From assembly GCF_008629685.1 (NCBI RefSeq), contig NZ_VWSF01000013.1, positions 100,472 to 164,471 on the forward strand: 64,000 bases of DNA, read 5' to 3'. How positions within the stretch are numbered: position 1 is the stretch's first letter; each line of letters starts with the position of its first letter. The notes beneath the pieces are model-generated. The model made no database searches. It was not told the origin of the DNA and saw only the letters and a program-made list of their open reading frames with translations. The translations under genes and the position numbers were made by a program. The DNA is from Adhaeribacter rhizoryzae. Lineage in GTDB: Bacteria > Bacteroidota > Bacteroidia > Cytophagales > Hymenobacteraceae. Shown here one piece after another: positions 8,448 through 17,315 of the stretch.

Positions 8448-9737
8448 CTAATTACGGTTGTTAATAGGGGTATAATCCCGAACAGATTGGCCGGTATAAA
8501 TTTGGCGTGGCCGACCGATTGGTTCTTTGTTCTCCCGCAATTCTTTCCATTGGGCTATCCAGCCCGGCATCCGGCCTATAGCAAACATTACGGTAAACAT
8601 TTCGTTGGGCAAACCAATGGCTTTGTAAATAATGCCGGAATAAAAGTCAACATTAGGGTAAAGCTTGCGATCTACAAAGTAGGAATCTTGTAAGGCGGCT
8701 TGCTCCAGTTCTTTAGCAATATTCAGGGTAGGGTCGTTTACACCCAAATTATTTAAAATATTATCGCAGGCTGCTTTAATAATTTTGGCCCGCGGATCAA
8801 AGTTTTTGTAAACCCGGTGACCAAAACCCATTAACCGGAAAGGATCATTTTTATCTTTGGCTTTTTCTAACCATTTCTCGGAGTTGCCGCCATCTTGTTT
8901 AATGGCTTCCAGCATTTCAATTACTTCCTGGTTAGCGCCGCCGTGCAATGGTCCCCACAAAGCATTGATGCCCGCCGAAATAGAAGAATATAAACTGGCT
9001 TGCGAAGAACCTACTAAGCGCACCGTAGAGGTTGAGCAATTTTGTTCGTGGTCGGCGTGCAGAATTAATAATTTATTCAAAGCATCTACTACCACCGGGT
9101 TAATTTCGTAATCCTGCTCTGGTGTAGAAAACATCATGTGCAGGAAGTTGGAACAATAATCCAGGTTTGCTTTAGGCTGAATAAGCTGCTCGCCTCTACC
9201 GTGTTTATAAACCCAGGCCGCAATAGTAGAAATTTGGGCAATAAGCCGGGTAATATTTAAGGCAATCTGTTCTTTCGTCTGGTTAGGCTCTACCGATTCG
9301 GGATAGAAGGCCGTGAGCGAGCTAACCAAAGCCGATAAAATGCCCATTGGGTGCGCATTAGCCGGAAAACCTGCCAGAATATTCTCTAAACCTTGGGGTA
9401 AACGGCTGTGTTGGCTAAGTTGACTGCTGAAACCATCGAGTTGGGCTTGGGAAGGAAGTTCGCCGTAGATAAGCAGGTAAGCTACTTCAATAAAAGAAGA
9501 ATTTTCTGCCAGTTGCTCAATGGGGTAACCCCGGTAATGCAAAATACCTTCTTCTCCATCCAAAAAAGTAATAGCACTGGTAGTAGCACCAGTATTTTTA
9601 TATCCTGAATCAAGGGTTACAAAACCAGTTTTAGCACGCAAGGATGATATATCTATGGCTTTTTCGTTTTCAGTACCTACTATAACAGGCAATTGGATTG
9701 ACTTGCCTTCAATGATTAGTTCAGCGGTGTCAGACAT
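8448..9737 (-). CDS. gltA: Citrate synthase (type II)
   Basis: A 429-residue citrate synthase that condenses oxaloacetate and acetyl-CoA, entry step of the TCA cycle. Catalytic residues are visible: His in GPLHGGANQEV (about 265), His in GFGHRVYKNFDPRA (about 305) and Asp in PNVDFYSG (about 362). The N-terminal region GFVTLDSGYKNTGATTSAITFLDGEEG and the length fit the long Gram-negative type. It is a single gene facing the porin gene across a 675-base spacer. Confidence 0.98.
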   Translation of the reverse strand: MSDTAELIIEGKSIQLPVIVGTENEKAIDISSLRAKTGFVTLDSGYKNTGATTSAITFLDGEEGILHYRGYPIEQLAENSSFIEVAYLLIYGELPSQAQLDGFSSQLSQHSRLPQGLENILAGFPANAHPMGILSALVSSLTAFYPESVEPNQTKEQIALNITRLIAQISTIAAWVYKHGRGEQLIQPKANLDYCSNFLHMMFSTPEQDYEINPVVVDALNKLLILHADHEQNCSTSTVRLVGSSQASLYSSISAGINALWGPLHGGANQEVIEMLEAIKQDGGNSEKWLEKAKDKNDPFRLMGFGHRVYKNFDPRAKIIKAACDNILNNLGVNDPTLNIAKELEQAALQDSYFVDRKLYPNVDFYSGIIYKAIGLPNEMFTVMFAIGRMPGWIAQWKELRENKEPIGRPRQIYTGQSVRDYTPINNRN

Positions 9738-10412
9738 ATAATATGGTTAGGGTTAAGATATAATCAGTATACTCGTCGGAGCGAAATTATGTAAAAATGC
9801 AGAAAGATGAAATGAATTCAATATTTAACCAGCATTTAATTTAATAATATTTACGGTACTCACAAATGTGCTTACGATTTCGGGCTAGCTGCAACTATTA
9901 AATATTAGTTAGTTAAACATTATTTATTAAAACACTTTAGTCCTTCTAAATACTTCTCCTTTTTCACTAAAAACAAGTCTTACATCTTTTCCTGTAATTT
10001 TTTAATAGCCTTTTGATAAATATTGTTTGGATTTTATTTTATACACCACATTTAGATAGGTGTATTCTGACTATTTGTATATAATATTCAAAAGTAGCTT
10101 TAAAAATGAATGAGATTTTAGATTTAATAATCTTGTTCATTCCCGTTAGTTAAAAAAAATGTATTAAAAGGATTGTTTTAGATTAAATAAATTAATTAAC
10201 CATTAAATTAAAGGTCAAATTATGATAAAAAACTATTTTTTTTAACAATATGCTTAAAATATGAAGGTATATTTTACATTTGTGTAGAAAAACAGAACAA
10301 AGTACATAAAAAATAAGGTGCTTTGTTTTAAGATTAAGATTCAGTTGAAAGCAGTTGTATTCTGCCGACAGACTATTCAGATGTAAAATTTAAACTTATA
10401 TATAAAACCCTT
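9738..10412. other. Divergent spacer between gltA and the porin gene
   Basis: 675 very AT-rich bases holding regulatory sequence for both genes and no credible coding frame. I see an inverted repeat ATACACC (10041-10047) and GGTGTAT (10059-10065), which could be an operator, and a TTTG...TAGCTTTA pair at about 10074-10102 that resembles a weak promoter. Confidence 0.5.
10275..10282 (+). promoter_or_regulatory. Bacteroidota -7 element for the BBP2 porin gene
   Basis: TACATTTG matches TAnnTTTG. It lies 131 bases before the porin ATG, which implies a leader of about 125 bases. No clear -33 TTTG. Confidence 0.5.
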
Positions 10413-11603
10413 ATGAAAAAGAAACCTTTACTGTTATCTCTGCTAATAGCTTTTACGAGCTTTCAAGTTGCTGCCCAGCATACCGACTCGGTTGCTGTAA
10501 CTACTACTCCCGAAGCAACTCCGGCAACCGGCGCCTTATCTATAAATGGCTACGTAGATGCTTATTATTTTAATAACTTTAATAACCCGCAATCGGGCTT
10601 AAACCGGGGCCGCATTTTTGATTTGCCAACCAATACTTTTTCTTTAGGTTTAGTACAAACCATGTTTACGTATACTTACGGTAAATCAAAAGTAGTTGCC
10701 GATTTAACGTACGGTCCTAATGCCGATTTGGGAAACTTTGGTAACTACCGCAGTTTAAATACCAACCAGGATAATATTACTTCTTCTTCGTTTGCTATTA
10801 AACAAGCTTATTTAAGCTACAACATTACCGATAAATTAGCTTTTACGATTGGGCAATACGGAACCCACATTGGTTACGAGCTGATAGATGCGCCGCTAAA
10901 TTTTAACTATAGTTTATCTTATTTGTTTGGCAACGGCCCTTTTTACCACACCGGGGCTAAATTTGATTATGCTGTAAACGATAAACTGGGCCTGATGGTG
11001 GGCGTGGTGAATGGCTGGGATATGCTCATGGATTTAAATAAACAAAAATCAGTTACTGCCCAGGTGCACCTGGCGCCGGTAGAAGGTTTTCATATTTACG
11101 CCAACTATATTGGTGGCGATGAGCACGATGGCAAATCATACTTTGGCTCTATTAAAGGTTCCCGTACTAATTTATGGGATTTAACTACTTCTTTCCAGGC
11201 TTCCGATAAAGTTAAATTTGGTGTAAATGCTGCTTATGGGGCTTATTCTACCGGGGCAAAAATAGTAGACGATACCGACCCGTATTCAGAAGATGCTACC
11301 TGGAAAGGCGGAGCTGTTTACCTGAACTTTGCAGCTTCTGATAAATTTGGACTGGGCTTCCGGGCCGAGCGTTTTGAAGACCCAAGCGGCGTGCGTTACT
11401 TTGGCCCTTTTAAAGGCAATGAATTTACTTTAACCGGCGATATTAAATTAGCCGACGGACATTTTAACCTGAAACCAGAACTTAGAATTGATACCGCAAA
11501 AGATAAATATTTTGAAGATACCAATGGCAACCTGACCAAAAAATCGCAGGTAACTATAGGTGCCGCCTTTATCTATACTTTCGATTTTACACCTGGTAAA
11601 TAA
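10413..11603 (+). CDS. BBP2-family outer-membrane beta-barrel porin
   Basis: A 396-residue protein with signal peptide (residues 1-21, cut after VAA). After a Thr/Pro-rich linker comes INGYVDAYYFNNFNNP, typical of the putative beta-barrel porin-2 (OmpL-like) family, then alternating aromatic strands to a C-terminal aromatic strand (AAFIYTFDFTPGK). It should sit in the outer membrane and pass small solutes; the substrate cannot be told from sequence. In related genomes such porins often accompany transporters, but none is next to it here. It appears monocistronic. Confidence 0.85.
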   Translation: MKKKPLLLSLLIAFTSFQVAAQHTDSVAVTTTPEATPATGALSINGYVDAYYFNNFNNPQSGLNRGRIFDLPTNTFSLGLVQTMFTYTYGKSKVVADLTYGPNADLGNFGNYRSLNTNQDNITSSSFAIKQAYLSYNITDKLAFTIGQYGTHIGYELIDAPLNFNYSLSYLFGNGPFYHTGAKFDYAVNDKLGLMVGVVNGWDMLMDLNKQKSVTAQVHLAPVEGFHIYANYIGGDEHDGKSYFGSIKGSRTNLWDLTTSFQASDKVKFGVNAAYGAYSTGAKIVDDTDPYSEDATWKGGAVYLNFAASDKFGLGFRAERFEDPSGVRYFGPFKGNEFTLTGDIKLADGHFNLKPELRIDTAKDKYFEDTNGNLTKKSQVTIGAAFIYTFDFTPGK

Positions 11604-11661
11604 TGCCAAAATAATATTTATTAAGCGAAACCAGCACTGCACTTAAGTGTACATTATTGTA

Positions 11662-11735
11662 GTCATCCTGAGCTTTTCGAAGGATCTATAACAGCATTAA
11701 ATAATTATTAGATCCTTTGAAAAGCTCAGGAGGAC
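11662..11735. repeat. Inverted repeat of the CATCCTGAGC type
   Basis: Two 27-base arms (11662-11688 and 11709-11735) pair at 25 of 27 positions around a 20-base AT-rich centre. The core TCCTGAGCTTTTC is the kind of dispersed intergenic repeat I recall from many Bacteroidota genomes. Lies just after the porin gene and could also fold as an RNA hairpin. Confidence 0.75.
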
Positions 11736-11794
11736 CGCAATAGCTTAAGCGCATTAACCAATTGATATTATTATAATACGAATGTTAAATCTGT

Positions 11795-11835
11795 AAGCTC
11801 CCGGTTTCTGGTTAATTACCGGAAACCGGGAGCTT
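11795..11835 (+). terminator. Strong terminator between porin and globin genes
   Basis: An 18-bp stem (14 perfect pairs from AAGCTCCCGGTTTC, one G-T wobble, then GGT/ACC) with a 5-base loop and TTTTTT on the plus strand. Its right edge lies directly beside the globin stop codon. Confidence 0.85.
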
Positions 11836-11837
11836 TT

Positions 11838-12233
11838 TTATTTAGCGGCTACGCCAATAGCCGCGGGCATTAAACCTAATCTTACCTGGAAAACGGTGGC
11901 AATATTTAAAGCTTTGCTTTTAGCTTCGTCGGCTAAAACACCAGTAAAATCTGCGTCTACAGTTTTATTAAACAAGTGCAGCCATTGCGCAAAATGCTCG
12001 GCGCGCAAATTTAAAGTAGTGTGTTTCGGGAACGGAAAACCTTTGTAAACGGCTTTACCAAAAAGTAAGGTCTCCCAGAAATCGTACATATTGGGCAAAT
12101 GCTTGGGCCAATTTACCTGTGCCTGATCGTTAAATATTGGGCTGAGCATGGGATCGTTGTTTACCCGGTCGTAAAACTTATCAACCAACAACTCTATTTC
12201 GGGCCGTCCTTTAATTTCTATTCTGTTTTCCAT
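11838..12233 (-). CDS. Group III truncated haemoglobin
   Basis: A 131-residue globin of the 2-on-2 group III type. The N-terminus IELLVDKFYDRVNNDPMLSPIF holds the Phe-Tyr pair of helix B, FWETLLFG lies in the C/E region, and LNLRAEHFAQWLHLF gives the proximal His region with the group III Trp. It binds haem and probably O2 or NO; roles proposed for the group include electron transfer or NO handling. It is divergent from ccoI, an oxidase maturation gene, which fits a microaerobic context. Confidence 0.9.
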   Translation of the reverse strand: MENRIEIKGRPEIELLVDKFYDRVNNDPMLSPIFNDQAQVNWPKHLPNMYDFWETLLFGKAVYKGFPFPKHTTLNLRAEHFAQWLHLFNKTVDADFTGVLADEAKSKALNIATVFQVRLGLMPAAIGVAAK

Positions 12234-12460
12234 GTAACCTGTTTTCTATTTTTATACCGGATGTCGCCAGCAAAAACCTGCTGCGATATTTAATCTTATG
12301 CTGAATATTGCTAATTCATGCTAATCCGGAGCTATTAAACAAAATCTTACCAAAACAAATTTCCGGTTTAACGGCTTTCTGCCACATGAGCAAAGTCATT
12401 GGTTGCGTTGATTTACCTCATCTACCGCCGGGCTAAGGGTTTGTAATATTGCATTTGCTT

Positions 12461-12466
12461 AAGGAG
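12461..12466 (+). promoter_or_regulatory. Shine-Dalgarno-like site of ccoI
   Basis: AAGGAG lies 7 bases before the ATG. This is unusual in a phylum that rarely uses such sites and supports the 12474 start. A near-consensus -7 element TGCATTTG sits just upstream at 12450-12457. Confidence 0.55.
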
Positions 12467-12473
12467 AAAACCC

Positions 12474-14942
12474 ATGCAAGTTACGGCTTCAACCCAAATA
12501 AAAGAGCATTGCTACCATTGCGGCGATGAATGTACCACCACTCCAATATATGCCGAGGAAAAAGCATTTTGCTGTACCGGCTGTAAATCGGTATACGAAT
12601 TGTTGTACGCCAATAACCTGTGTACCTATTATAACCTCGAAGCCGGCGAGAAACCGGGCGTAACCGTAACCGATGAAGCAGTAGATTTAAATAAATTTTC
12701 TTACCTCGACGAAGAGGTGGTGCTGGGGCAGTTGCTAAGTTTTAAAGACAATTCGCTGCATAAAGTCCTTTTCCAGATACCGGGCATGCACTGCAGTTCC
12801 TGCATTTGGCTCCTCGAAAATTTATTTAAGCTCGATGCGGGCATTATTCAGTCCAGGGTTAATTTTCTGCGGAAAGAAATTAGCATCTCGTACAACCCGG
12901 CCAGAACCAAATTAAGTGCTATTGTAACTTTACTGCACAAAATTGGCTATGCGCCCACCCTTAACCTCGATAATTTATCGGGAAAGAAAAAGAAGAAAGA
13001 TTATTCCATATTTATCCGGTTGGGCCTTACCGGCTTTTGCTTTGGCAATATTATGTTGCTGAGTTTCCCGGATTATTTTTCACTTACCGATGAAGTGAAC
13101 CGCGAACTTGGTTCTTTTTTCGGGTACCTGAATATTTTAGTCAGTCTGCCGGTTTTACTGTACGGTGCGCCGGTATTTTTTAAATCGGCCTTACAAGGTT
13201 TAAAACAAAAACACATTAACCTCGATGTGCCCATTAGCTTAGGTTTGCTTTCGTTGTTCCTGGTTAGTTTGTACGATATTTTTACAGCTAATGGCCCGGG
13301 CTTCCTCGATTCGTTTACCGGCCTGGTATTTTTTATGCTGATTGGCAAATACGTGCAGCAGCGTACTTACGATGCTTTGGAGTTTGACCGGGATTATAAA
13401 TCTTATTTCCCAATTTCGGTTACCACGCTGGAGAAAGGTGTAGAAAAAATAATATCGGTCAAAGAACTGGTGCCGGGTAAACGCATCCGCATCCGCAACC
13501 AGGAACTGGTGCCCGCCGATGCCATTTTGTTAAGCGGCCAAGCTTTTATCGATTATAGCTTCGTTTCCGGCGAATCGGTGCCGGTGCCCAAAGTAGTCGG
13601 AGAAATAATTTACGCGGGCGGGCGGCAAACCGGCGAAAGCATTCAGCTGGAAGTGATAAAAGATGTTTCGCAGAGTTATTTAACCCAGCTCTGGAACAAC
13701 GATATTTTCCGGAAAGAAAGTAGTTACGCCAGCTTTGGGACTTATGCGCACAACGTAGGTAAATATTTTATCTCGGTTACCTTACTTATTGCTTTGGGTG
13801 CATTAATTTATTGGGTGCCCCGCGACCACGATATGGCCATAAAAGCTTTTACCTCGGTGTTGGTTATTGCTTGCCCTTGTGCTTTGTCGTTGTCTACGCC
13901 GTTTACGCTATCTAACGTGCTGCGCATTTTTGGCAAGCACAAATTTTACCTAAAAAACGGTGAGGTAGCCGAAAATCTGGCCAAAGCCGATACCATTGTT
14001 TTTGATAAAACCGGCACTTTAACCGTCAGCAACCAAACCGATGTAACCTACCACGGCGAGTCCTTAACTGCTTACCAACAGGAATTAGTAAAATCGGTAT
14101 TGCAGCACTCAACGCATCCATTAAGTCAGCGGGTTTACGAATCGTTAATGGGGGCGGTTAAACCGGTAGCAAACTTTAAAGAACTGGCAGGCAAAGGCGT
14201 AGAAGGGGAGGTAAATGAAATACTTGTACGGGTTGGCTCTGTATCTTTTGCGGGCAATAAATACCAGCAGGCAAATCGGACGAACCGCGAAACCAGTGTT
14301 TATGTGCAAATTGGGGAAGAACAACCGGGCTACTTTGTTTTTGGCAACCATTACCGCGAAGGTTTAGCAGCATTAATCCGGGAACTACGCAAAACCAAAA
14401 TGCTGGCCGTATTATCCGGCGACAACGATGCAGAGAAAAGCAACTTACAACTGCTTTTCGGCGAAGATTCCGATTTATTGTTCAACCAATCACCTTCCGA
14501 TAAACTGGCTTACATCGAAAACCTGAAAAAAGAAGGTCGGCGGGTAATTATGGTAGGCGATGGGCTGAACGATGCCGGTGCTTTAAAAATGAGCGACGCT
14601 GGTATTTCGGTAACCGATACCGTAAATGGTTTTTCGCCGGGCTGCGATGCCATTCTGGATTCTGGTAGTTTTAGCCGGTTAGCAGATTTTCTGCGGTTTA
14701 CGCAAAACAGTTTGCGGGTAATTTTATTTAGCTTCGGCGTATCTTTTATTTACAACATTATTGGTTTAACCTTGGCTGTAATGGGCAAATTCTCCCCGGT
14801 AATTTCGGCTATCCTCATGCCAATTAGTTCTATTAGTGTGGTACTGGCCGCCGTAATTGGCGTGCGCATTGTAGCCTGGCGCATGGGTTTAACCCGAGCA
14901 AACAAAACAAAATATTCAACCATTAATGCTTTACCCGTATGA
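12474..14942 (+). CDS. ccoI: Copper-transporting P-type ATPase CcoI (FixI), cbb3 oxidase maturation
   Basis: An 822-residue P1B ATPase. N-terminal Cys-rich domain (CYHCGDEC, FCCTGC, residues about 13-40) is the CcoI/FixI-specific metal-binding domain; an HMA domain follows with GMHCSSC (about 104-110). Membrane CPCALS (about 466), phosphorylation motif DKTGTLT (about 510) and GDGLND (about 695) are intact. It exports copper for assembly of the cbb3 cytochrome oxidase. Its stop overlaps the ccoS start (ATGA). The oxidase subunits ccoNOP are not seen downstream; the transcript ends after ccoS. Confidence 0.95.
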   Translation: MQVTASTQIKEHCYHCGDECTTTPIYAEEKAFCCTGCKSVYELLYANNLCTYYNLEAGEKPGVTVTDEAVDLNKFSYLDEEVVLGQLLSFKDNSLHKVLFQIPGMHCSSCIWLLENLFKLDAGIIQSRVNFLRKEISISYNPARTKLSAIVTLLHKIGYAPTLNLDNLSGKKKKKDYSIFIRLGLTGFCFGNIMLLSFPDYFSLTDEVNRELGSFFGYLNILVSLPVLLYGAPVFFKSALQGLKQKHINLDVPISLGLLSLFLVSLYDIFTANGPGFLDSFTGLVFFMLIGKYVQQRTYDALEFDRDYKSYFPISVTTLEKGVEKIISVKELVPGKRIRIRNQELVPADAILLSGQAFIDYSFVSGESVPVPKVVGEIIYAGGRQTGESIQLEVIKDVSQSYLTQLWNNDIFRKESSYASFGTYAHNVGKYFISVTLLIALGALIYWVPRDHDMAIKAFTSVLVIACPCALSLSTPFTLSNVLRIFGKHKFYLKNGEVAENLAKADTIVFDKTGTLTVSNQTDVTYHGESLTAYQQELVKSVLQHSTHPLSQRVYESLMGAVKPVANFKELAGKGVEGEVNEILVRVGSVSFAGNKYQQANRTNRETSVYVQIGEEQPGYFVFGNHYREGLAALIRELRKTKMLAVLSGDNDAEKSNLQLLFGEDSDLLFNQSPSDKLAYIENLKKEGRRVIMVGDGLNDAGALKMSDAGISVTDTVNGFSPGCDAILDSGSFSRLADFLRFTQNSLRVILFSFGVSFIYNIIGLTLAVMGKFSPVISAILMPISSISVVLAAVIGVRIVAWRMGLTRANKTKYSTINALPV

Positions 14943-15103
14943 CCATTATTTATTTATTAATTGCCATAAGCCTTACCGTTGCGGTCATATTTTTAAGCTC
15001 TTTTTTGTGGGCAGTTAAATCCGGACAATACGAAGATGATTACACCCCATCGGTACGGATTTTATTTGAAGAAGAAAAAGAAGAGCAACCGCATCAAAAT
15101 TAA
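14939..15103 (+). CDS. ccoS: cbb3-type cytochrome oxidase assembly protein CcoS
   Basis: A 54-residue single-span membrane protein beginning MTIIYLLIAISLTVAV, with the hydrophobic segment over residues 3-25, then AVKSGQYEDDYTPSVRILF and an acidic tail. The SGQYxD element after the membrane segment is characteristic of CcoS, which is needed to make active cbb3 oxidase. The ATG overlaps the ccoI stop by four bases, a sign of translational coupling. Confidence 0.92.
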   Translation: MTIIYLLIAISLTVAVIFLSSFLWAVKSGQYEDDYTPSVRILFEEEKEEQPHQN

Positions 15104-15149
15104 ATTAGGTTCGGTTGCCCGAAGAGTAACTGCTGTTGTTAAAGTATAG

Positions 15150-15196
15150 CATAAAAAAGAAAGCCCAACTTAATTAGTCGGGCTTTCTTTTTTATG
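15150..15196. terminator. 17-bp-stem terminator between ccoS and desaturase
   Basis: Perfect 17-bp stem (15150-15166 with 15180-15196), core AAAGCCC/GGGCTTT, with A and T tracts in the arms so that it can serve both converging genes. Confidence 0.85.
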
Positions 15197-15233
15197 TATT
15201 TAATATATTATCCGGATTGTTACACTTAAGCTT

Positions 15234-16346
15234 TTATCCGATGGCTGTGTTCCAATCGGGGAGGCGGCCAAACCGGTGCAAGGTAGCTAAATGCGATTTA
15301 AGGGCTTGCCCGAAAGTAGGGTTAACCATGTACGGAATATTAAACTCCGCCGCCGTTTCTTTTACAATGCTGGAAATATTGGGGTAATGTACATGGCAAA
15401 TCCGCGGAAATAAATGGTGTTCTATCTGGTAGTTCAGGCCGCCTACGTACCAGCCAATAAATTTATTATCCGGCGAAAAATTAACCGTGGTATTTATTTG
15501 GTGTATCGCCCAGTCGTTTTCAATGTTGCCTTCGCTGTTGGGCAGCGGGTGGCTAGTGCCTTCTACGGTGTGGGCCAACTGAAATACCACCGTTAAAATA
15601 ATGCCGGCGGTAAAGTGCATCAGCAAGAAACCAACCAAAACCTGAACAAAAGGAATATTAAAGAAATAAATAGGCACGCCAAATATTACCAAAAAGTAAA
15701 AGATTTTACTTGCTGCTATTTTAAGTACCGTTATAATGTTTTCTTTTTTAGTCTGCGGATTTACACCTTTTTTGGTAAACTGAATAAATTGAATGGCATC
15801 TTTGGCCAGCACCCAATATAAAGTAAGCAAGCCGTAAAAGAAGAAAGCGTAAATATATTGTAATTGGTGGTATTTTTTTACCAATGTATGCGGCGAAAAC
15901 CGCAGCACCAACCGGTCTTGAATATCTTCGTCGAGGTGCGCAATATTAGTGTAAGTATGGTGCAGAATATTGTGTTGCAATTTCCAGTTAAACACCGAAC
16001 CGCCTACTAAATTAAGGCTGTGCCCCACCAGGTAATTTACCGTTTTGTTTTCGGAATAAGCGCCGTGGTTGGCATCGTGCATAATGCTCATGCCAATACC
16101 GGCTATGCCTAAGCCCATAATAAACCAAAGCAGCAAACTTATACCCCAACCCGGCTGAAACATTAAAAGCAACACAAATGGCAAAGCATAAGTAAGCAGC
16201 AAAACAATGGTTTTTAAAACCATGCTGCCGTTGGCATGCCTCGAAATTTGCTGATCAGCAAAATACTGATCTACTCTTTTTTTCAGGGTAGGGTAAAAAC
16301 TACTTTTATTCGGATTAGTAAATTTTACACGTTTGGTGGTTTGCAT
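15234..16346 (-). CDS. Fatty acid desaturase, front-end type
   Basis: A 370-residue integral membrane di-iron desaturase with the three histidine boxes: HDANHG (about residue 90), HNILHHT (about 125) and QIEHHLF (about 307). Gln in place of the first His of box three is typical of front-end (delta-6-like, linoleoyl-CoA) desaturases. Hydrophobic pairs lie between boxes. No fused cytochrome b5 domain, so an external ferredoxin or cytochrome must supply electrons. It introduces a double bond in membrane acyl chains, probably for fluidity control; regiospecificity cannot be told. Confidence 0.92.
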   Translation of the reverse strand: MQTTKRVKFTNPNKSSFYPTLKKRVDQYFADQQISRHANGSMVLKTIVLLLTYALPFVLLLMFQPGWGISLLLWFIMGLGIAGIGMSIMHDANHGAYSENKTVNYLVGHSLNLVGGSVFNWKLQHNILHHTYTNIAHLDEDIQDRLVLRFSPHTLVKKYHQLQYIYAFFFYGLLTLYWVLAKDAIQFIQFTKKGVNPQTKKENIITVLKIAASKIFYFLVIFGVPIYFFNIPFVQVLVGFLLMHFTAGIILTVVFQLAHTVEGTSHPLPNSEGNIENDWAIHQINTTVNFSPDNKFIGWYVGGLNYQIEHHLFPRICHVHYPNISSIVKETAAEFNIPYMVNPTFGQALKSHLATLHRFGRLPDWNTAIG

Positions 16347-16422
16347 ATAAACAGAAATAAATATACTGAAGAAAGAGAGCGGGATGGTTCAGGAAAAAAA
16401 ATCCTGTAAGCAGCTCGCTTTC

Positions 16423-16430
16423 CAAAACTA
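16423..16430 (-). promoter_or_regulatory. Candidate -7 element of the desaturase gene
   Basis: On the minus strand TAGTTTTG fits TAnnTTTG and lies 77 bases before the desaturase ATG. No matching -33 box seen. Confidence 0.35.
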
Positions 16431-16941
16431 AATAATTATTACCAATAAATACGTAATAGTTAGTTAATTATACTTAGATAACCCGCTTGTGTATATAACA
16501 GTTCAATCCATTTACAACGAGAGGTCGGGTGCACAAAAAATTAATTAACCTAAATTATGTAAATCTATCATGAAATTTAGGAGATAAAATTTCTAACTGC
16601 CAAGTAATTAAATTTCTTTTAACAGGTTTAGCTATTGCAAATGAAGATTAATAACCAACCGGATCGGCTACAATTAAAATAATTGATTTATAATTACGGA
16701 TTATACCCGCAAACTTCTGATAAAAAAGCCAGTCTAAACGTTATGCCTTAACAATAATTACCTTAGAATATTGAATTGAAAATATAATAATAAAACTATT
16801 GTGTATTTAATTGTTTTTCTATTATTAACGGAATATTGTGTAAATATTATAATACAATAAGGTTGTTAATGAAAATTTAACATTTAATTACGGTTACTTT
16901 TTTTGTTCCTGCGTATTAAGCTCAGAACAACTTTAAATAAT
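16431..16941. other. Gene-free AT-rich spacer
   Basis: About 510 bases between divergent genes. I see no coding frame. A weak inverted repeat ATTGT...ACAAT lies at about 16833-16856. Confidence 0.5.
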
Positions 16942-17181
16942 ATGAACAATTTAGAAAAATTAACACCTCTATTAACCGAAGTAGAAGAAATTAAAAAGCT
17001 GCGGCAACTGGTAGCCGATTTTAATCCGGCGGACGGAAGCCTGGAAATAATATTTAACTTACCTGGTAATAAAAGTGTACGGGTGCCTATAAACAGCAAA
17101 GTTAAAATGCGCTTATTCTCGAAAGAAGTCCGTAATTACCTGGCCGAGGAACAATTACTAAGACAATGCAAAGAAGATTAA
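16942..17181 (+). CDS. Small conserved-looking hypothetical protein
   Basis: A 79-residue soluble protein starting MNNLEKLTPLLTEVEEIKKL. A TTG at 16903 would add 13 residues but the ATG is the natural start. Residues 1-30 look helical; residues 35-60 look like beta strands (GSLEIIFNLPGNKSVRVPI), ending in a charged helix. I do not recognise the family. It has its own terminator, so it is probably a separate expressed unit. Confidence 0.6.
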   Translation: MNNLEKLTPLLTEVEEIKKLRQLVADFNPADGSLEIIFNLPGNKSVRVPINSKVKMRLFSKEVRNYLAEEQLLRQCKED

Positions 17182-17221
17182 CGGGCTATGAAGTGTAAAA
17201 TATTAATACCCGTATTTAAAT

Positions 17222-17251
17222 AAAGAAGGCTCTTACGAAAGAGCCTTCTTT
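17222..17251 (+). terminator. Terminator
   Basis: 13-bp perfect stem AAAGAAGGCTCTT with its complement around loop ACGA, then GTTTTT; A-rich 5-prime arm could also serve the converging asnA gene. Confidence 0.85.
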
Positions 17252-17315
17252 GTTTTTAACGCCTAATATTCAAAATATTATTTGCCAAAATATTCTGCAA
17301 CAGCGTAAGTGATGG

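Noticed and set aside
12408..12421. Fnr-like box TTGAT-N4 upstream of ccoI
   Set aside because: The second half (CTCAT) does not match ATCAA; too weak to call.
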